From NCBI GenBank assembly GCA_963787895.1, contig CAWBEX010000007.1:62001-126000 (forward strand): a stretch of DNA of 64,000 bases, read 5' to 3'. Positions within the stretch are counted from its first letter, which is position 1, and every line of letters starts with the position of its first letter. Both the position numbers and the translations under genes were made by a program. The notes below the pieces were generated by a model. That model searched no databases and was not told the DNA's origin. It worked only from the letters and a program-made list of their open reading frames with translations. This DNA is from Anderseniella sp963787895. Its GTDB lineage: Bacteria; Pseudomonadota; Alphaproteobacteria; Rhizobiales; Aestuariivirgaceae. Positions 35,942 through 44,591 of the stretch are shown here, one piece after another.

Positions 35942-36820
35942 ATGCTAACAGCCAACACAAAAGTTGCCTATCAGGGCGAACCTGGAGCCAACTCGCACAT
36001 TGCGTGTCTTGAGATGTTTCCTGCTTGCGAAGCCATGGCATGTCGCACGTTTGAAGACGCCTTTGCAGCGGTTGCCAGCGGCGATGCCGAACTTGCGATG
36101 ATCCCGATTGACAACACGGTGGCTGGCCGGGTGGCTGACATTCACCACCTGATGCCGGCATCTGACTTGTATATTGTAGGCGAGCATTTCCTCAGGGTTC
36201 GCCATCAGTTGCTGGTCCTGCCGGGCACGGACGTTTCGCAACTCAAACGAATCACCAGTCATACACATGCCTTGGGTCAATGCCGCAGAATCATCGCAGA
36301 ACTCGGGCTTGATGCCGTGGCTGCGGTCGACACTGCCGGTGCCGCGGCCGATCTGGCCAGATCAGGCGACCGGAGTACCGCCGTTATAGCAACCCAGAAG
36401 GCAGCGGAGATTTACGGCCTCGAGGTGCTGCAATCAGACATCGAGGATGAAGACCACAACACAACACGGTTCGTAGTTCTCTCAGCCCAGCCTGATGACG
36501 CCGCACCGGAAGATGCGCCTGTCATCACCTCATTCATCTTTACTGTCCGCAACGTGCCGGCAGCGCTCTACAAGGCGATGGGCGGATTTGCCACCAATGG
36601 TGTGAACATGACCAAGCTGGAGTCCTATGTGGACGGCTCGTTCAACGTGGCACAGTTTTATGCCGACATCGAAGGTCATCCACAGCAGCGACCAGTGCGC
36701 CTGGCACTGGAGGAGTTGGATTTTTTCACAACGCACCTGCGGGTGTTGGGGATTTACAGAGCCTCGCCGCATCGCGCAGAGCTGGCGCGCCGCCGCGAAG
36801 AGCTGGACACTTCTGCCTGA
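35942..36820 (+). CDS. pheA: Prephenate dehydratase
   Basis: 292 residues. The PDT domain begins VAYQGEPGANSHIAC and contains PIDNTVAGRVADIHHLM and the substrate-binding NTTRFVVLS. A regulatory ACT domain follows (SFIFTVRNVPAALYKAMGGF; GVNMTKLESY). It converts prephenate to phenylpyruvate in phenylalanine synthesis and is normally inhibited by phenylalanine through the ACT domain. It is the stand-alone alphaproteobacterial form without chorismate mutase. ATG 35942 is preferred to the TTG two codons upstream. It is divergent from the cytochrome gene. Confidence 0.93.
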   Translation: MLTANTKVAYQGEPGANSHIACLEMFPACEAMACRTFEDAFAAVASGDAELAMIPIDNTVAGRVADIHHLMPASDLYIVGEHFLRVRHQLLVLPGTDVSQLKRITSHTHALGQCRRIIAELGLDAVAAVDTAGAAADLARSGDRSTAVIATQKAAEIYGLEVLQSDIEDEDHNTTRFVVLSAQPDDAAPEDAPVITSFIFTVRNVPAALYKAMGGFATNGVNMTKLESYVDGSFNVAQFYADIEGHPQQRPVRLALEELDFFTTHLRVLGIYRASPHRAELARRREELDTSA

Positions 36821-36823
36821 ACA

Positions 36824-37738
36824 TTATCCCTGCAGTTTCAGCACATGCTGTATGAGGTGATGAGCTATCGAGATGTCCGGGGGCATCCTGAGGCCATTGG
36901 GATGGTTGTCCTTCGCCATCAAGCGGACTTCATCCATACTGAACCAGCGCGCATCATCCAGCTCTTCAGGGTCAATCGTTATTGCCTCGCTGGTAGCGAC
37001 ACCTACCATGCCGAGCATCAGGTTTGCCGGAAACGGCCATGGCTGGCTCAGCACATATTGCACCTCGCCGACATGCACCCCTGATTCCTCAAAAACCTCG
37101 CGCCGGGCAGCGTCTTCGGCGGTCTCGCCAGGTTCAACGAAGCCTGCCAGCGTGGAATACATGCCTGATGCAAACCGCGCTGAGCGCCCGAGCAACATCT
37201 TGTCCTTGCGCACCACAGCAATGATGGCGACAGCATCCGTGCGCGGAAAGTGCTCTGCTGAACAGCTTCCGCACACTCGCTTGTAACCTGCATCTGCCGC
37301 AATTGTTGCGCCGCCGCAATTGGCACAGAACCGGTGTTTCGAATGCCAGTGCAGAAGCGCGCGCGCCTGCGCTGCGGTGCCAAGGTCGCCTTCATCAAGC
37401 AAACCCTGCAACGCAAGTGATCGCAGATCCAGTGCCAATCGCTGCTTGTCAGGCTCAAATTCGGCATCTGCTGCCATCACGGCGAAACATGGGCAACCCG
37501 CAGCATCAACGCCAAGCAGTACCGGTTCAATGCTCACATGCAACGCCGGCAGTTCGCCGCGCTCCATCCAGCCAATGCCTTCACCTGCGTGTGAACCTGT
37601 CACCAGTCTGTCCGCAGCAAATAGCGCAAACCGGGCATTTGGTGCAGAAACCATGGCCTCGAAGAAGCCGGGCTCATTGCGTCTGCCGGATTGCCGGTCA
37701 AGCTTTCCGGCCATGAACGCGGGCGCAGTACGTTTCAC
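36824..37738 (-). CDS. nudC: NAD(+) diphosphatase NudC (Nudix)
   Basis: About 304 residues. An N-terminal NUDIX-like domain is followed by a four-cysteine zinc ribbon (RFCANCGG and RVCGSCSAEHFPRTD), the Nudix box GFVEPGETAEDAARREVFEE and the NudC-specific SQPWPFPANLMLG. It splits NAD(H) to NMN(H) and AMP and can remove NAD caps from RNA. The start is uncertain: GTG 37738 has AAAGGCGG at good spacing, ATG 37714 is eight codons later, and the frame is open to 37867. It converges with pheA, ending 4 bases away. Confidence 0.9.
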   Translation of the reverse strand: MKRTAPAFMAGKLDRQSGRRNEPGFFEAMVSAPNARFALFAADRLVTGSHAGEGIGWMERGELPALHVSIEPVLLGVDAAGCPCFAVMAADAEFEPDKQRLALDLRSLALQGLLDEGDLGTAAQARALLHWHSKHRFCANCGGATIAADAGYKRVCGSCSAEHFPRTDAVAIIAVVRKDKMLLGRSARFASGMYSTLAGFVEPGETAEDAARREVFEESGVHVGEVQYVLSQPWPFPANLMLGMVGVATSEAITIDPEELDDARWFSMDEVRLMAKDNHPNGLRMPPDISIAHHLIQHVLKLQG

Positions 37739-37885
37739 GTTTGCCGCCTTTTCTGTAAAACTTCGGCTTGTTTGCAGCCAGATGAGGCACTCCGTGTGCC
37801 ATGTCTCAGCCTTTGCCGGCAAGTGTTTTGCTCGAAACTGACGGCAATGGTCTTGCATCGGCAGCAATTACGTCCGATATAGGGT

Positions 37886-37985
37886 CTGGGAGGTTGGCAG
37901 CAGACGTATCGCTCGCCAACCGGGTCAGGTCCGGAAGGAAGCAGCCCTCGTGAGTTCGGTTCGGGTTGCCCGTCCAGCCTCCCAC
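37886..37985 (+). ncRNA. ffs: Signal recognition particle RNA (4.5S, small bacterial type)
   Basis: The invariant SRP core GGTCAGGTCCGGAAGGAAGC lies at 37923-37942. The flanks GGGAGG (37888-37893) and CCTCCC (37978-37983) close the long hairpin. The RNA binds Ffh and guides membrane proteins to the translocon. Its place directly before dnaX is the usual one in alphaproteobacteria. Ends are approximate. Confidence 0.93.
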
Positions 37986-38042
37986 TTCTGCACCACTTTG
38001 CCTCAGCCGGGTGCCAACCAACATTATTTCTTTGCGCGGGCA

Positions 38043-39857
38043 ATGTCTGATATCAGCGAACATACTCCAAGCCTTCAGACCCCGTATCGGGTGCTGGCTC
38101 GCAAGTACCGTCCGCAAACCTTCGAAGATCTGATCGGGCAGGAAGCCATGGTGAGAACGCTCACCAATGCCTTTGCATCAGGCCGCATTGCGCAAGCTTA
38201 CATGCTTACCGGTGTTCGCGGTATCGGCAAGACGACAACCGCGCGTCTGATCGCGCGGGCACTGAACTACGCTGGTGAAGGCGAAGACAATGGACCATCG
38301 GTGGATCTGTCAGGCAAGGGCAGGCATTGCGAAGCCATCCTTGAATCGCGCCACGTAGACGTGATCGAGATGGACGCAGCTTCGCACACAGGTGTCGACA
38401 ATGTGCGCGAGATCAATGATGCGGTGAAGTACAAGCCGGCATCGGCGCGGTACAAGGTCTACATCATCGATGAAGTCCACATGCTGTCCACGCCTGCGTT
38501 CAATGCGCTGTTGAAGACGCTTGAAGAACCGCCGCCGCATGTGAAGTTTATCTTCGCCACCACCGAAATCCGCAAAGTCCCTGTCACGGTCTTGTCGCGC
38601 TGCCAGCGTTTCGACCTGCGGCGGCTGGATGCTGACCTTTTGACCGGTCATCTGGAGCGAATAGCTGGACTGGAAGACGTTAAGGTCGAAACAGAAGCGC
38701 TGCGCATGATTGCCCGAGCCGCAGAAGGATCCGTGCGCGACGCCCTCTCGCTTCTGGATCAGGCCATTGCCTATGGCAGCAACCAGGTTCTGGCAGCCGA
38801 TGTCCAGGCAATGCTTGGTCTGTCGGATAGGACGAGGATCATCGACCTGTTTGACGCGGTGATGCGGGGGGATGCAGCCGCAGCTATCGAGGAACTTGAA
38901 GCCCAGCACGCGCTTGGTGCTGATCCGGAGGTAATCCTCACCGATCTGGCTTCCTTCGTGCACTGGGTTACAAAACTCAAGGTTTCACAGCACGCTACCC
39001 GAGCGGCCGCTGTTACCGAACAGGAACGCACCCGCGGCGAGGAGTTTGCAGGCAAACTGGCAATGCCTGTTCTGGCGCGCGCCTGGCAGATGCTTCTCAA
39101 GGGGATCGATGAGGTCTCGCGATCGGGAAATGCACTGATGGCAGCAGAGATGCTGTTGATCCGGCTGGCCTATGTTGCCGACCTGCCTACACCCGAGAAA
39201 CTTGCTCGTATGGCCGATGGCGCGAAGGATGCCTCACCTGCGCGTGGACAGGCGGAACCAGCACCTGCGCCCGCTGGTTCAGTGACGCAACCGTCATCGG
39301 TACTGGCGCCCGTATTGGATGCCGGCCAGACGACCGGCTCCGGCCAGACAAGCGCCCAGGCCAAAGCAATTGCGATACCTGATGAGATCGCAGACGATAG
39401 TTCCGCCATCGGCAGTTCACCGCCCTTTGCGGCGACAGGTTTTGCAAACTTCGAGGAGCTGGTTGAATTTGTTGCGCAAAAGCGCGACGTCATGCTGGCG
39501 CGAACATTGGAACGTCACGTACTGCCTATATCGATGGCAGATGGCCGGCTGGAACTTCATCTGTTGCCTGATGCGCCTGCCACAATTGCAAATGACCTTT
39601 CACGGCGCCTTGAAGCCTGGACTGGCAAGCGCTGGATTGTGTCCGTTTCGTCCAACAAGGGTGCGGGTCAATCGCTGGCTGAACAACGCCGCGAACGACG
39701 TGATGGCGTACTGCGTGAAGTACGCAAGCACCCGCAGGTGCAAGCCATTCTTGAAGGGTTTCCTGGCGCGGAGATAGTTGAAGTGCGGGATCTTTCGGCT
39801 TTGGCCAGCGAACAGCCGCCCGACGGAGAAGATGACAACGGTTCATCGGTTGATTGA
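38043..39857 (+). CDS. dnaX: DNA polymerase III subunit gamma/tau
   Basis: 604 residues. The clamp-loader ATPase has YRVLARKYRPQTFEDLIGQ, Walker A GVRGIGKTT (K63), Walker B YIIDEVHML and sensor 1 FIFATTEIRKVPVTVLSRCQ. A Pro/Ala/Gln linker (about 390-450) and a tau-type C-terminus follow. It loads the sliding clamp in the replisome. ATG 38043 comes after the SRP RNA; the open frame upstream lies inside that RNA. No A-rich slippage site like that of E. coli was seen. Confidence 0.94.
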   Translation: MSDISEHTPSLQTPYRVLARKYRPQTFEDLIGQEAMVRTLTNAFASGRIAQAYMLTGVRGIGKTTTARLIARALNYAGEGEDNGPSVDLSGKGRHCEAILESRHVDVIEMDAASHTGVDNVREINDAVKYKPASARYKVYIIDEVHMLSTPAFNALLKTLEEPPPHVKFIFATTEIRKVPVTVLSRCQRFDLRRLDADLLTGHLERIAGLEDVKVETEALRMIARAAEGSVRDALSLLDQAIAYGSNQVLAADVQAMLGLSDRTRIIDLFDAVMRGDAAAAIEELEAQHALGADPEVILTDLASFVHWVTKLKVSQHATRAAAVTEQERTRGEEFAGKLAMPVLARAWQMLLKGIDEVSRSGNALMAAEMLLIRLAYVADLPTPEKLARMADGAKDASPARGQAEPAPAPAGSVTQPSSVLAPVLDAGQTTGSGQTSAQAKAIAIPDEIADDSSAIGSSPPFAATGFANFEELVEFVAQKRDVMLARTLERHVLPISMADGRLELHLLPDAPATIANDLSRRLEAWTGKRWIVSVSSNKGAGQSLAEQRRERRDGVLREVRKHPQVQAILEGFPGAEIVEVRDLSALASEQPPDGEDDNGSSVD

Positions 39858-39904
39858 GACGTCTGGCGGAAACAGTTTTTTTGAACACTTTGAGGTGAGA
39901 AGAG

Positions 39905-40231
39905 ATGAAAAATCTCGGTAACATGATGAAGCAGGTGCAGGAAATGCAGGCCAAGATGGCTGACATGCAGGCCCGCCTCGATGAAATGACCGTGACAGGC
40001 CAGGCCGGGGCAGGGATGGTCAAGATCACTTTGAACGGCAAGAACCTGATGCAGTCTGTCGAGCTTGACGACAGCCTGATGAAGCCGCAGGAGAAGGACA
40101 TTCTGGAGGATCTGTTGATGGCGGCCTACAACGAGGCCCGCGCCAAGGTGGACAAGCTGGTGGCGGAACAGATGAAGGAAATTACCGGTGGCTTGCCGCT
40201 GCCGCCCGGCATGAATTTTCCGGGCCTGTAA
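39905..40231 (+). CDS. ybaB: YbaB/EbfC family nucleoid-associated protein
   Basis: 108 residues: an N-terminal helix rich in Met, Gln and Lys (NLGNMMKQVQEMQAKMADMQ), then GAGMVKITLNGK and a C-terminal GGLPLPPGMNFPGL, all typical. These homodimers bind DNA. The gene lies between dnaX and recR, as in most bacteria, and has GAGGTGAGAAGAG just upstream. Confidence 0.94.
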   Translation: MKNLGNMMKQVQEMQAKMADMQARLDEMTVTGQAGAGMVKITLNGKNLMQSVELDDSLMKPQEKDILEDLLMAAYNEARAKVDKLVAEQMKEITGGLPLPPGMNFPGL

Positions 40232-40278
40232 TGATCCGTGCTTGTGAATCTGTCATGCACCGGAGGTCGTGAAACACC

Positions 40279-40884
40279 ATGAGCCGCAATGCCGTTGGTG
40301 TGGAAATCGAGCGCCTTATACAGCTCCTGTCCCGTTTGCCCGGGCTGGGCCCGCGTTCGGCCCGCCGCGCGGCACTTCACCTGGTCAAGAACCGGGAGAA
40401 ACTTATGCAACCTCTGGGCATCGCACTGTCAGACGTTCTCGAGAAGGTTTCCGAATGCGGTATCTGCAGTAATGTGGATGTGGTGAACCCCTGCACCTTG
40501 TGTTCTGATCCGCGTCGCGACCGCAGTTTGATCTGCGTAGTGGAGGAAGTTGCAGACCTTTGGGCGCTGGAACGCGCTGGTGCCATCAGCGGCGTCTATC
40601 ATGTGCTTGGCGGCACACTGTCTGCAATTGAAGGGGTCACCCCGCAGGACTTGAAGATTGCATCGCTGGTGGAACGGGTTTCCAGCGGCCATGTCAAGGA
40701 AGTGATGATCGCAGTGAACGCCACCGTGGATGGTCAAACCACGGCCCATTACATTATGGAACAGCTTGAAGGTACCGGTGCCGAAGTGACCAGGTTGGCA
40801 CACGGTGTTCCAGTTGGGGGCGAGCTGGACTATCTTGACGAAGGCACACTTGCAGCGGCCGTCAAGGCGCGCCGGTCAATCTGA
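40279..40884 (+). CDS. recR: Recombination mediator RecR
   Basis: 201 residues. A helix-hairpin-helix (SRLPGLGPRSARRAALHL) is followed by a zinc finger with C60, C63, C72 and C75 and a Toprim domain starting CVVEEVADLWALE, then the C-terminal GVPVGGELDYLDEGTL. RecR works with RecF/RecO to load RecA at gaps. It ends the dnaX-ybaB-recR unit. Confidence 0.95.
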   Translation: MSRNAVGVEIERLIQLLSRLPGLGPRSARRAALHLVKNREKLMQPLGIALSDVLEKVSECGICSNVDVVNPCTLCSDPRRDRSLICVVEEVADLWALERAGAISGVYHVLGGTLSAIEGVTPQDLKIASLVERVSSGHVKEVMIAVNATVDGQTTAHYIMEQLEGTGAEVTRLAHGVPVGGELDYLDEGTLAAAVKARRSI

Positions 40885-41114
40885 TTTATCTGTAAATTGC
40901 AGTATTCTGCCAAAATCGGTGAATCACCGAGACACCTCATTAACACTCTGTAAACCCTCATTTCCTGTTTCAAACGGGCCTTACTGCCAAATCCGGCGCC
41001 ACGGCGCGCGGATTGCTGTGATGTTGGCATGTCAATGGAAGCTGTCCCGGATTTGGACAATCCAACGGGCAGAAAGTTCACAAGGCGTGTCGGACTGTAC
41101 AACGGAGAACGGTG

Positions 41115-42434
41115 ATGATCTCAAGGCTCAAGAAACTCAACAGCTTCACCAGGAAGCTGACTGGCGACTTCAAACAGGACACAGATGGTGCCATTGCACT
41201 GGTGTTTGGCCTTGCCGCAGTTCCAATGATCCTGGCGGCCGGCGCTGCACTGGATTATGTCCGGGTAGGGTCTGCAACCGCAGAGGTCCAGGCTGCCCTT
41301 GATGCGAGCGCACTGGCGGGTGCCGCAGCCAGTCCTTCCTCTACCGATGATGAGCGCCGTCAATTCGCACTGGACGCTTTCAACGCCAATCTTGAAGGTG
41401 GTTTTGCGCCGAAGCTGACCGGTGGCCCGGTTGTCAGTTTCAATGATGGCCGCATTACCGTCGCATATCATGGTGGCCTGCCAACAACGCTCCTGCGCCT
41501 TGGCGGTTTCGACGAGTTCAACGTCTCGGCGACCTCAACTGCAACCATGAACCGGCCCGGAAGAGCGGAGATCGCCATGGTTCTCGACTATTCCGGCTCA
41601 ATGGGCTGGATGTCCGCGGGCAGCCAGAAGTATGTAACCATGCGCAATGCGGCCATCGACATGGTCAATGGCCTCACGGACAACGGAACAAACAGTGAGA
41701 TCAGGTTCGGACTTGTACCGTTTTCCCACAACGTATTCACACAATTGCCAGCCAATTTTGTTGTCGGAGCCACAGGCAGTACATGGACTGGATGCACTTA
41801 CGACCGCATGTATCCTCACAACACCACTGCTGCTGAGCCTACTGCATCCAATGCAACCAAATGGGGTCAACCGGCCCCAAGTTTTCCTCCAGGCGACGAT
41901 CAGGGTAAGCACCACTGCGATGGCAAGAACCATGACGGCAATGGCTATCAGGCAAACAATCTGGAGGTTCGGGAACTGAGTTCGTCTCATTCGGACACTA
42001 TTTCACAGCTTCAGGCGATGCGTCCCTATGGCTACACCAACATCTCGCTGGGGACTGAATTCGGATGGCATCTGCTGGAGCCAGGTGCTCCATTTGCGGC
42101 CCGGTCGTTCGCTGATACAGAGAACAAGAAATTCCTGGTTGTGCTGACAGATGGCGAACAGACCACTCCGGCATTTGGCAATGGCGCATCGCGCACGGTG
42201 CCAAATGGAGGAAACAATTTGGCGAGCCTGTGTGACAACATCAAATCGGCTGGCAACATTACTGTTATCACGATAGCTTTTGCATTGAGTGATACTGCCA
42301 CCGAAAATCGTCTTCGCAACTGCGCCACTGATCCGGACAGGCACTTTTTTGAAGCCGAAGATGGCAATGATCTCACAAAGGCCTTTGAAGAAATTCAGCG
42401 CCAGATAGCAACAGCAATCTATCTGTCTGAATAG
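41115..42434 (+). CDS. TadG-like pilus assembly protein with von Willebrand factor A domain
   Basis: 439 residues. A TadE/G-type N-terminus (DGAIALVFGLAAVPMILAAG, with the membrane helix) leads to a vWA domain whose metal site begins D158-Y-S-G-S162 in MVLDYSGSMGWM; a later segment has VVLTDGEQTTP. A His/Asn/Asp-rich loop (GKHHCDGKNHDGNGYQ) sits in the middle of the vWA fold. TadG proteins are surface-linked parts of Tad pili. The gene is about 19 kb from the main pilus locus. GGAG lies before ATG 41115. Confidence 0.87.
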   Translation: MISRLKKLNSFTRKLTGDFKQDTDGAIALVFGLAAVPMILAAGAALDYVRVGSATAEVQAALDASALAGAAASPSSTDDERRQFALDAFNANLEGGFAPKLTGGPVVSFNDGRITVAYHGGLPTTLLRLGGFDEFNVSATSTATMNRPGRAEIAMVLDYSGSMGWMSAGSQKYVTMRNAAIDMVNGLTDNGTNSEIRFGLVPFSHNVFTQLPANFVVGATGSTWTGCTYDRMYPHNTTAAEPTASNATKWGQPAPSFPPGDDQGKHHCDGKNHDGNGYQANNLEVRELSSSHSDTISQLQAMRPYGYTNISLGTEFGWHLLEPGAPFAARSFADTENKKFLVVLTDGEQTTPAFGNGASRTVPNGGNNLASLCDNIKSAGNITVITIAFALSDTATENRLRNCATDPDRHFFEAEDGNDLTKAFEEIQRQIATAIYLSE

Positions 42435-42535
42435 ACTCGATCATTCCTGTTGCGCCCCGAAGCGTGAATTTTTACTCAGGATGGTCCCGCAGCAGACCCG
42501 TCACCATCTCTCCCCCTAGCTGGTGGCGGGTCTCT

Positions 42536-43696
42536 TCATTCTCCCGCAACAAGCCTGGGTGATCGGGCTTCCTCTTGGTTTTCGCTGGCATCAGAGAACT
42601 CGACCTGTTCGATTTTCGTTCCGCGTCTGCTGATCTTCTCCGAAGACACGACAATCCGCTCAATGTCCTTGCCAGCCTGGCCAAAGTGCCGCTGCAGGTC
42701 GAGCACCCTGCCATGCATGCGTTCGACATCTTCCATCAACCGGACAACCTCCTGCTGAATGACCACCGCTTGTTCGCGCATTCGCGCGTCCTTGAACACA
42801 GCTTGCATGGTCTGCACCAGCAACATCAGCACATTTGGCGATGCCACGATCACGCGAAGTCGGTGCGCCTTCTGGATGATATCCTCAAAGTTCTCATGCA
42901 GGTCGGCATAGATGGCTTCTGATGGAACGAACATGATAGCTGTTTCGTGGGTTTCGCCCTTTATCAGGTATTTTTCTGATATGTCCCTGACATGTTTCAT
43001 GACATCGGCCCTGAAGCGTTGGGCCAGCGGCTTCATATCGTCATCTGTCTTTGCTTGTTTGATGGCGTTGAAACCCTCCAGTGGAAACTTGGCATCAATC
43101 ACCAACGCCATTTCGTTTTCCGGCAGGCGTATCAGGCAATCTGGCCGTGTGCCGTTGGACAGTGTTGTCTGGAATGAATAGGCCGATGAATGCAGGCCAT
43201 CGCGGATAATTGCCTCCATTCTGCCCTGTCCATAGGCTCCGCGGGACTGCTTGTTGGCCAGAATGTCCCGCAGGCTGAGCATTTCAGCCGAAAGGCTGGT
43301 CAGCTTGTTCTGGGCTGTGTCAATGACAGCGAGCCTCTCATTCAGCTGCTGTAGAGACTGGCTGGTGCGCTGACTGGTTTCGTTAAGGCCCGCTCCCAGC
43401 CGTTGAGAGACCTGATCAAGCCGGGCATCAAGGGTTTGGCTGAGATGTGCCTGCGATGAAGCGGATGTCTCTGCCAGTCCGCGCAACTGTCCCGACATTT
43501 CGGCAAGCTTTACTTCAAGCTCGCCTGCCCGGCGCATTGTTTCCACGGTCTGTGTTCCGCTTCCACTGGCCGCCCGCCACGCCAATATCACGGCTGCAAT
43601 GAGCAGCAGCATGGCAAGGCACACCGCCGCGAGCGCCAATTGACCGTAGCTGATGGCAGTTTGCCCGGCGAGGAATGCTGTGTCTGAAAAACTCAT
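42536..43696 (-). CDS. rmuC: DNA recombination protein RmuC homologue
   Basis: About 386 residues. One N-terminal membrane helix (LALAAVCLAMLLLIAAVILA) precedes a coiled coil (about 45-140) and the RmuC nuclease-like domain, with GRMEAIIRDGL, NGTRPDCLIRLPENEMALVI and DAKFPLEGFNA. The family limits inversions and is predicted to be a restriction-like nuclease. ATG 43696 is used; the frame opens at 43726. It is convergent with the TadG-like gene. Confidence 0.9.
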   Translation of the reverse strand: MSFSDTAFLAGQTAISYGQLALAAVCLAMLLLIAAVILAWRAASGSGTQTVETMRRAGELEVKLAEMSGQLRGLAETSASSQAHLSQTLDARLDQVSQRLGAGLNETSQRTSQSLQQLNERLAVIDTAQNKLTSLSAEMLSLRDILANKQSRGAYGQGRMEAIIRDGLHSSAYSFQTTLSNGTRPDCLIRLPENEMALVIDAKFPLEGFNAIKQAKTDDDMKPLAQRFRADVMKHVRDISEKYLIKGETHETAIMFVPSEAIYADLHENFEDIIQKAHRLRVIVASPNVLMLLVQTMQAVFKDARMREQAVVIQQEVVRLMEDVERMHGRVLDLQRHFGQAGKDIERIVVSSEKISRRGTKIEQVEFSDASENQEEARSPRLVAGE

Positions 43697-43830
43697 CCAG
43701 ACAGCATACCTTGATTCGACCTGCACGGAAGATCAAAACATGAACATGATGCGTCGCAGTGAATCCTTGCGATGCCGCGCTTGATCGCGTGAATTCAATT
43801 GGAAACTGCAACCATGTTTGGATTGTCAAA

Positions 43831-43872
43831 ACACAAACGGCCTGCCGGCGGTTTGAAACCACTGACAGGCCG
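43831..43872 (-). terminator. Terminator downstream of the first cold-shock gene
   Basis: CGGCCTG and CAGGCCG pair (43838-43844 with 43866-43872) with an inner GGTTT/AAACC stem, and the minus strand then reads TTTGTGTTTTG. It lies 31 bases after the cold-shock stop. Confidence 0.65.
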
Positions 43873-43902
43873 GTGTATCTGGTCAAAAACCAGGTGTCTG
43901 AA

Positions 43903-44112
43903 CTAGACAGCCTTGAGGTTGTCTGCAGCCATCTTGCCTGAGCGGCGGTCAGCTACGAGTTCATACTCGACTTTCTGGCCTTCGTTCAGTGTCGCCATGC
44001 CGGCGCGCTCAACCGCTGAGATGTGAACGAAAGCATCGTTAGTGCCATCGTCAGGCTGTATGAAGCCATAGCCTTTGGTTGCGTTGAAAAATTTGACGGT
44101 ACCGATAGTCAT
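43903..44112 (-). CDS. Cold-shock domain protein (CspA family), copy 1
   Basis: 69 residues with RNP1 (KGYGFIQP) and RNP2 (DAFVHISAV) RNA-binding motifs in a five-stranded cold-shock fold. It binds single-stranded nucleic acid and unwinds mRNA. Whether it is cold-induced is not shown; a leader of unknown length lies in the 285-base gap upstream. It is about 70 percent identical by eye to the copy at 48696-48908, which has the same orientation. Confidence 0.94.
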   Translation of the reverse strand: MTIGTVKFFNATKGYGFIQPDDGTNDAFVHISAVERAGMATLNEGQKVEYELVADRRSGKMAADNLKAV

Positions 44113-44397
44113 GCGTGGATTCCTTATCCAATGCGTTTGTTGGCCCCCACGCTGCCTCTTGCAAGGTGGACAGGCCGGAAGTGCTCTACATTGTTAGGAG
44201 TTCACTGGCAGCTCGGTAGTACCGGGGTCGTTCAGATAGCTTCAAACAAGTCTCGCGGCAGCTTAATTAGCACAAATAGGGCTGATTGATAAGTAAATTA
44301 TCTCTGGTGTGGTTCGTTACTTGCAATTTCGATGTTGCGAAACAGGGCCGTTGTCCCGGTTTGACACAAGATGATGCAACAGCGTGAGGCGATGAAA

Positions 44398-44583
44398 ATG
44401 AAGTTCCTGCTTGTAATGATGGCTCTGGTTGGCGGGCAGGCACAGGAGTACCGGATTCCCATGTCTCCGGTGTATGTGAACAGCATTGCTACCTGCGAAA
44501 CAGTAGCGCTGCAGATCGCTCGCGACTACGAGGCTACACAAGCGAACTTCCAGGTTGTGCAGTATGCGTGTGTGAGGGGCTGA
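44398..44583 (+). CDS. Small exported hypothetical protein
   Basis: 61 residues, not assignable to a family. A short hydrophobic start (MKFLLVMMALVGGQAQ) looks like a signal peptide, leaving about 45 residues with two cysteines (ATCETVALQI and QYACVRG) that could form a disulfide. GAGG stands 8 bases before ATG 44398; ATG 44392 and ATG 44371 are alternatives. It is convergent with the CHASE2 protein gene, stopping 8 bases from its stop. Confidence 0.55.
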   Translation: MKFLLVMMALVGGQAQEYRIPMSPVYVNSIATCETVALQIARDYEATQANFQVVQYACVRG

Positions 44584-44591
44584 ACTCGGCT

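Noticed and set aside
38043..39857. Programmed frameshift making a short gamma form of DnaX
   Set aside because: No A-rich slippery run with downstream hairpin like that of E. coli was found.
40917..40929. TCGGTG-aat-CACCGA hairpin after recR
   Set aside because: Only 6 bp and no T-run; could be chance.
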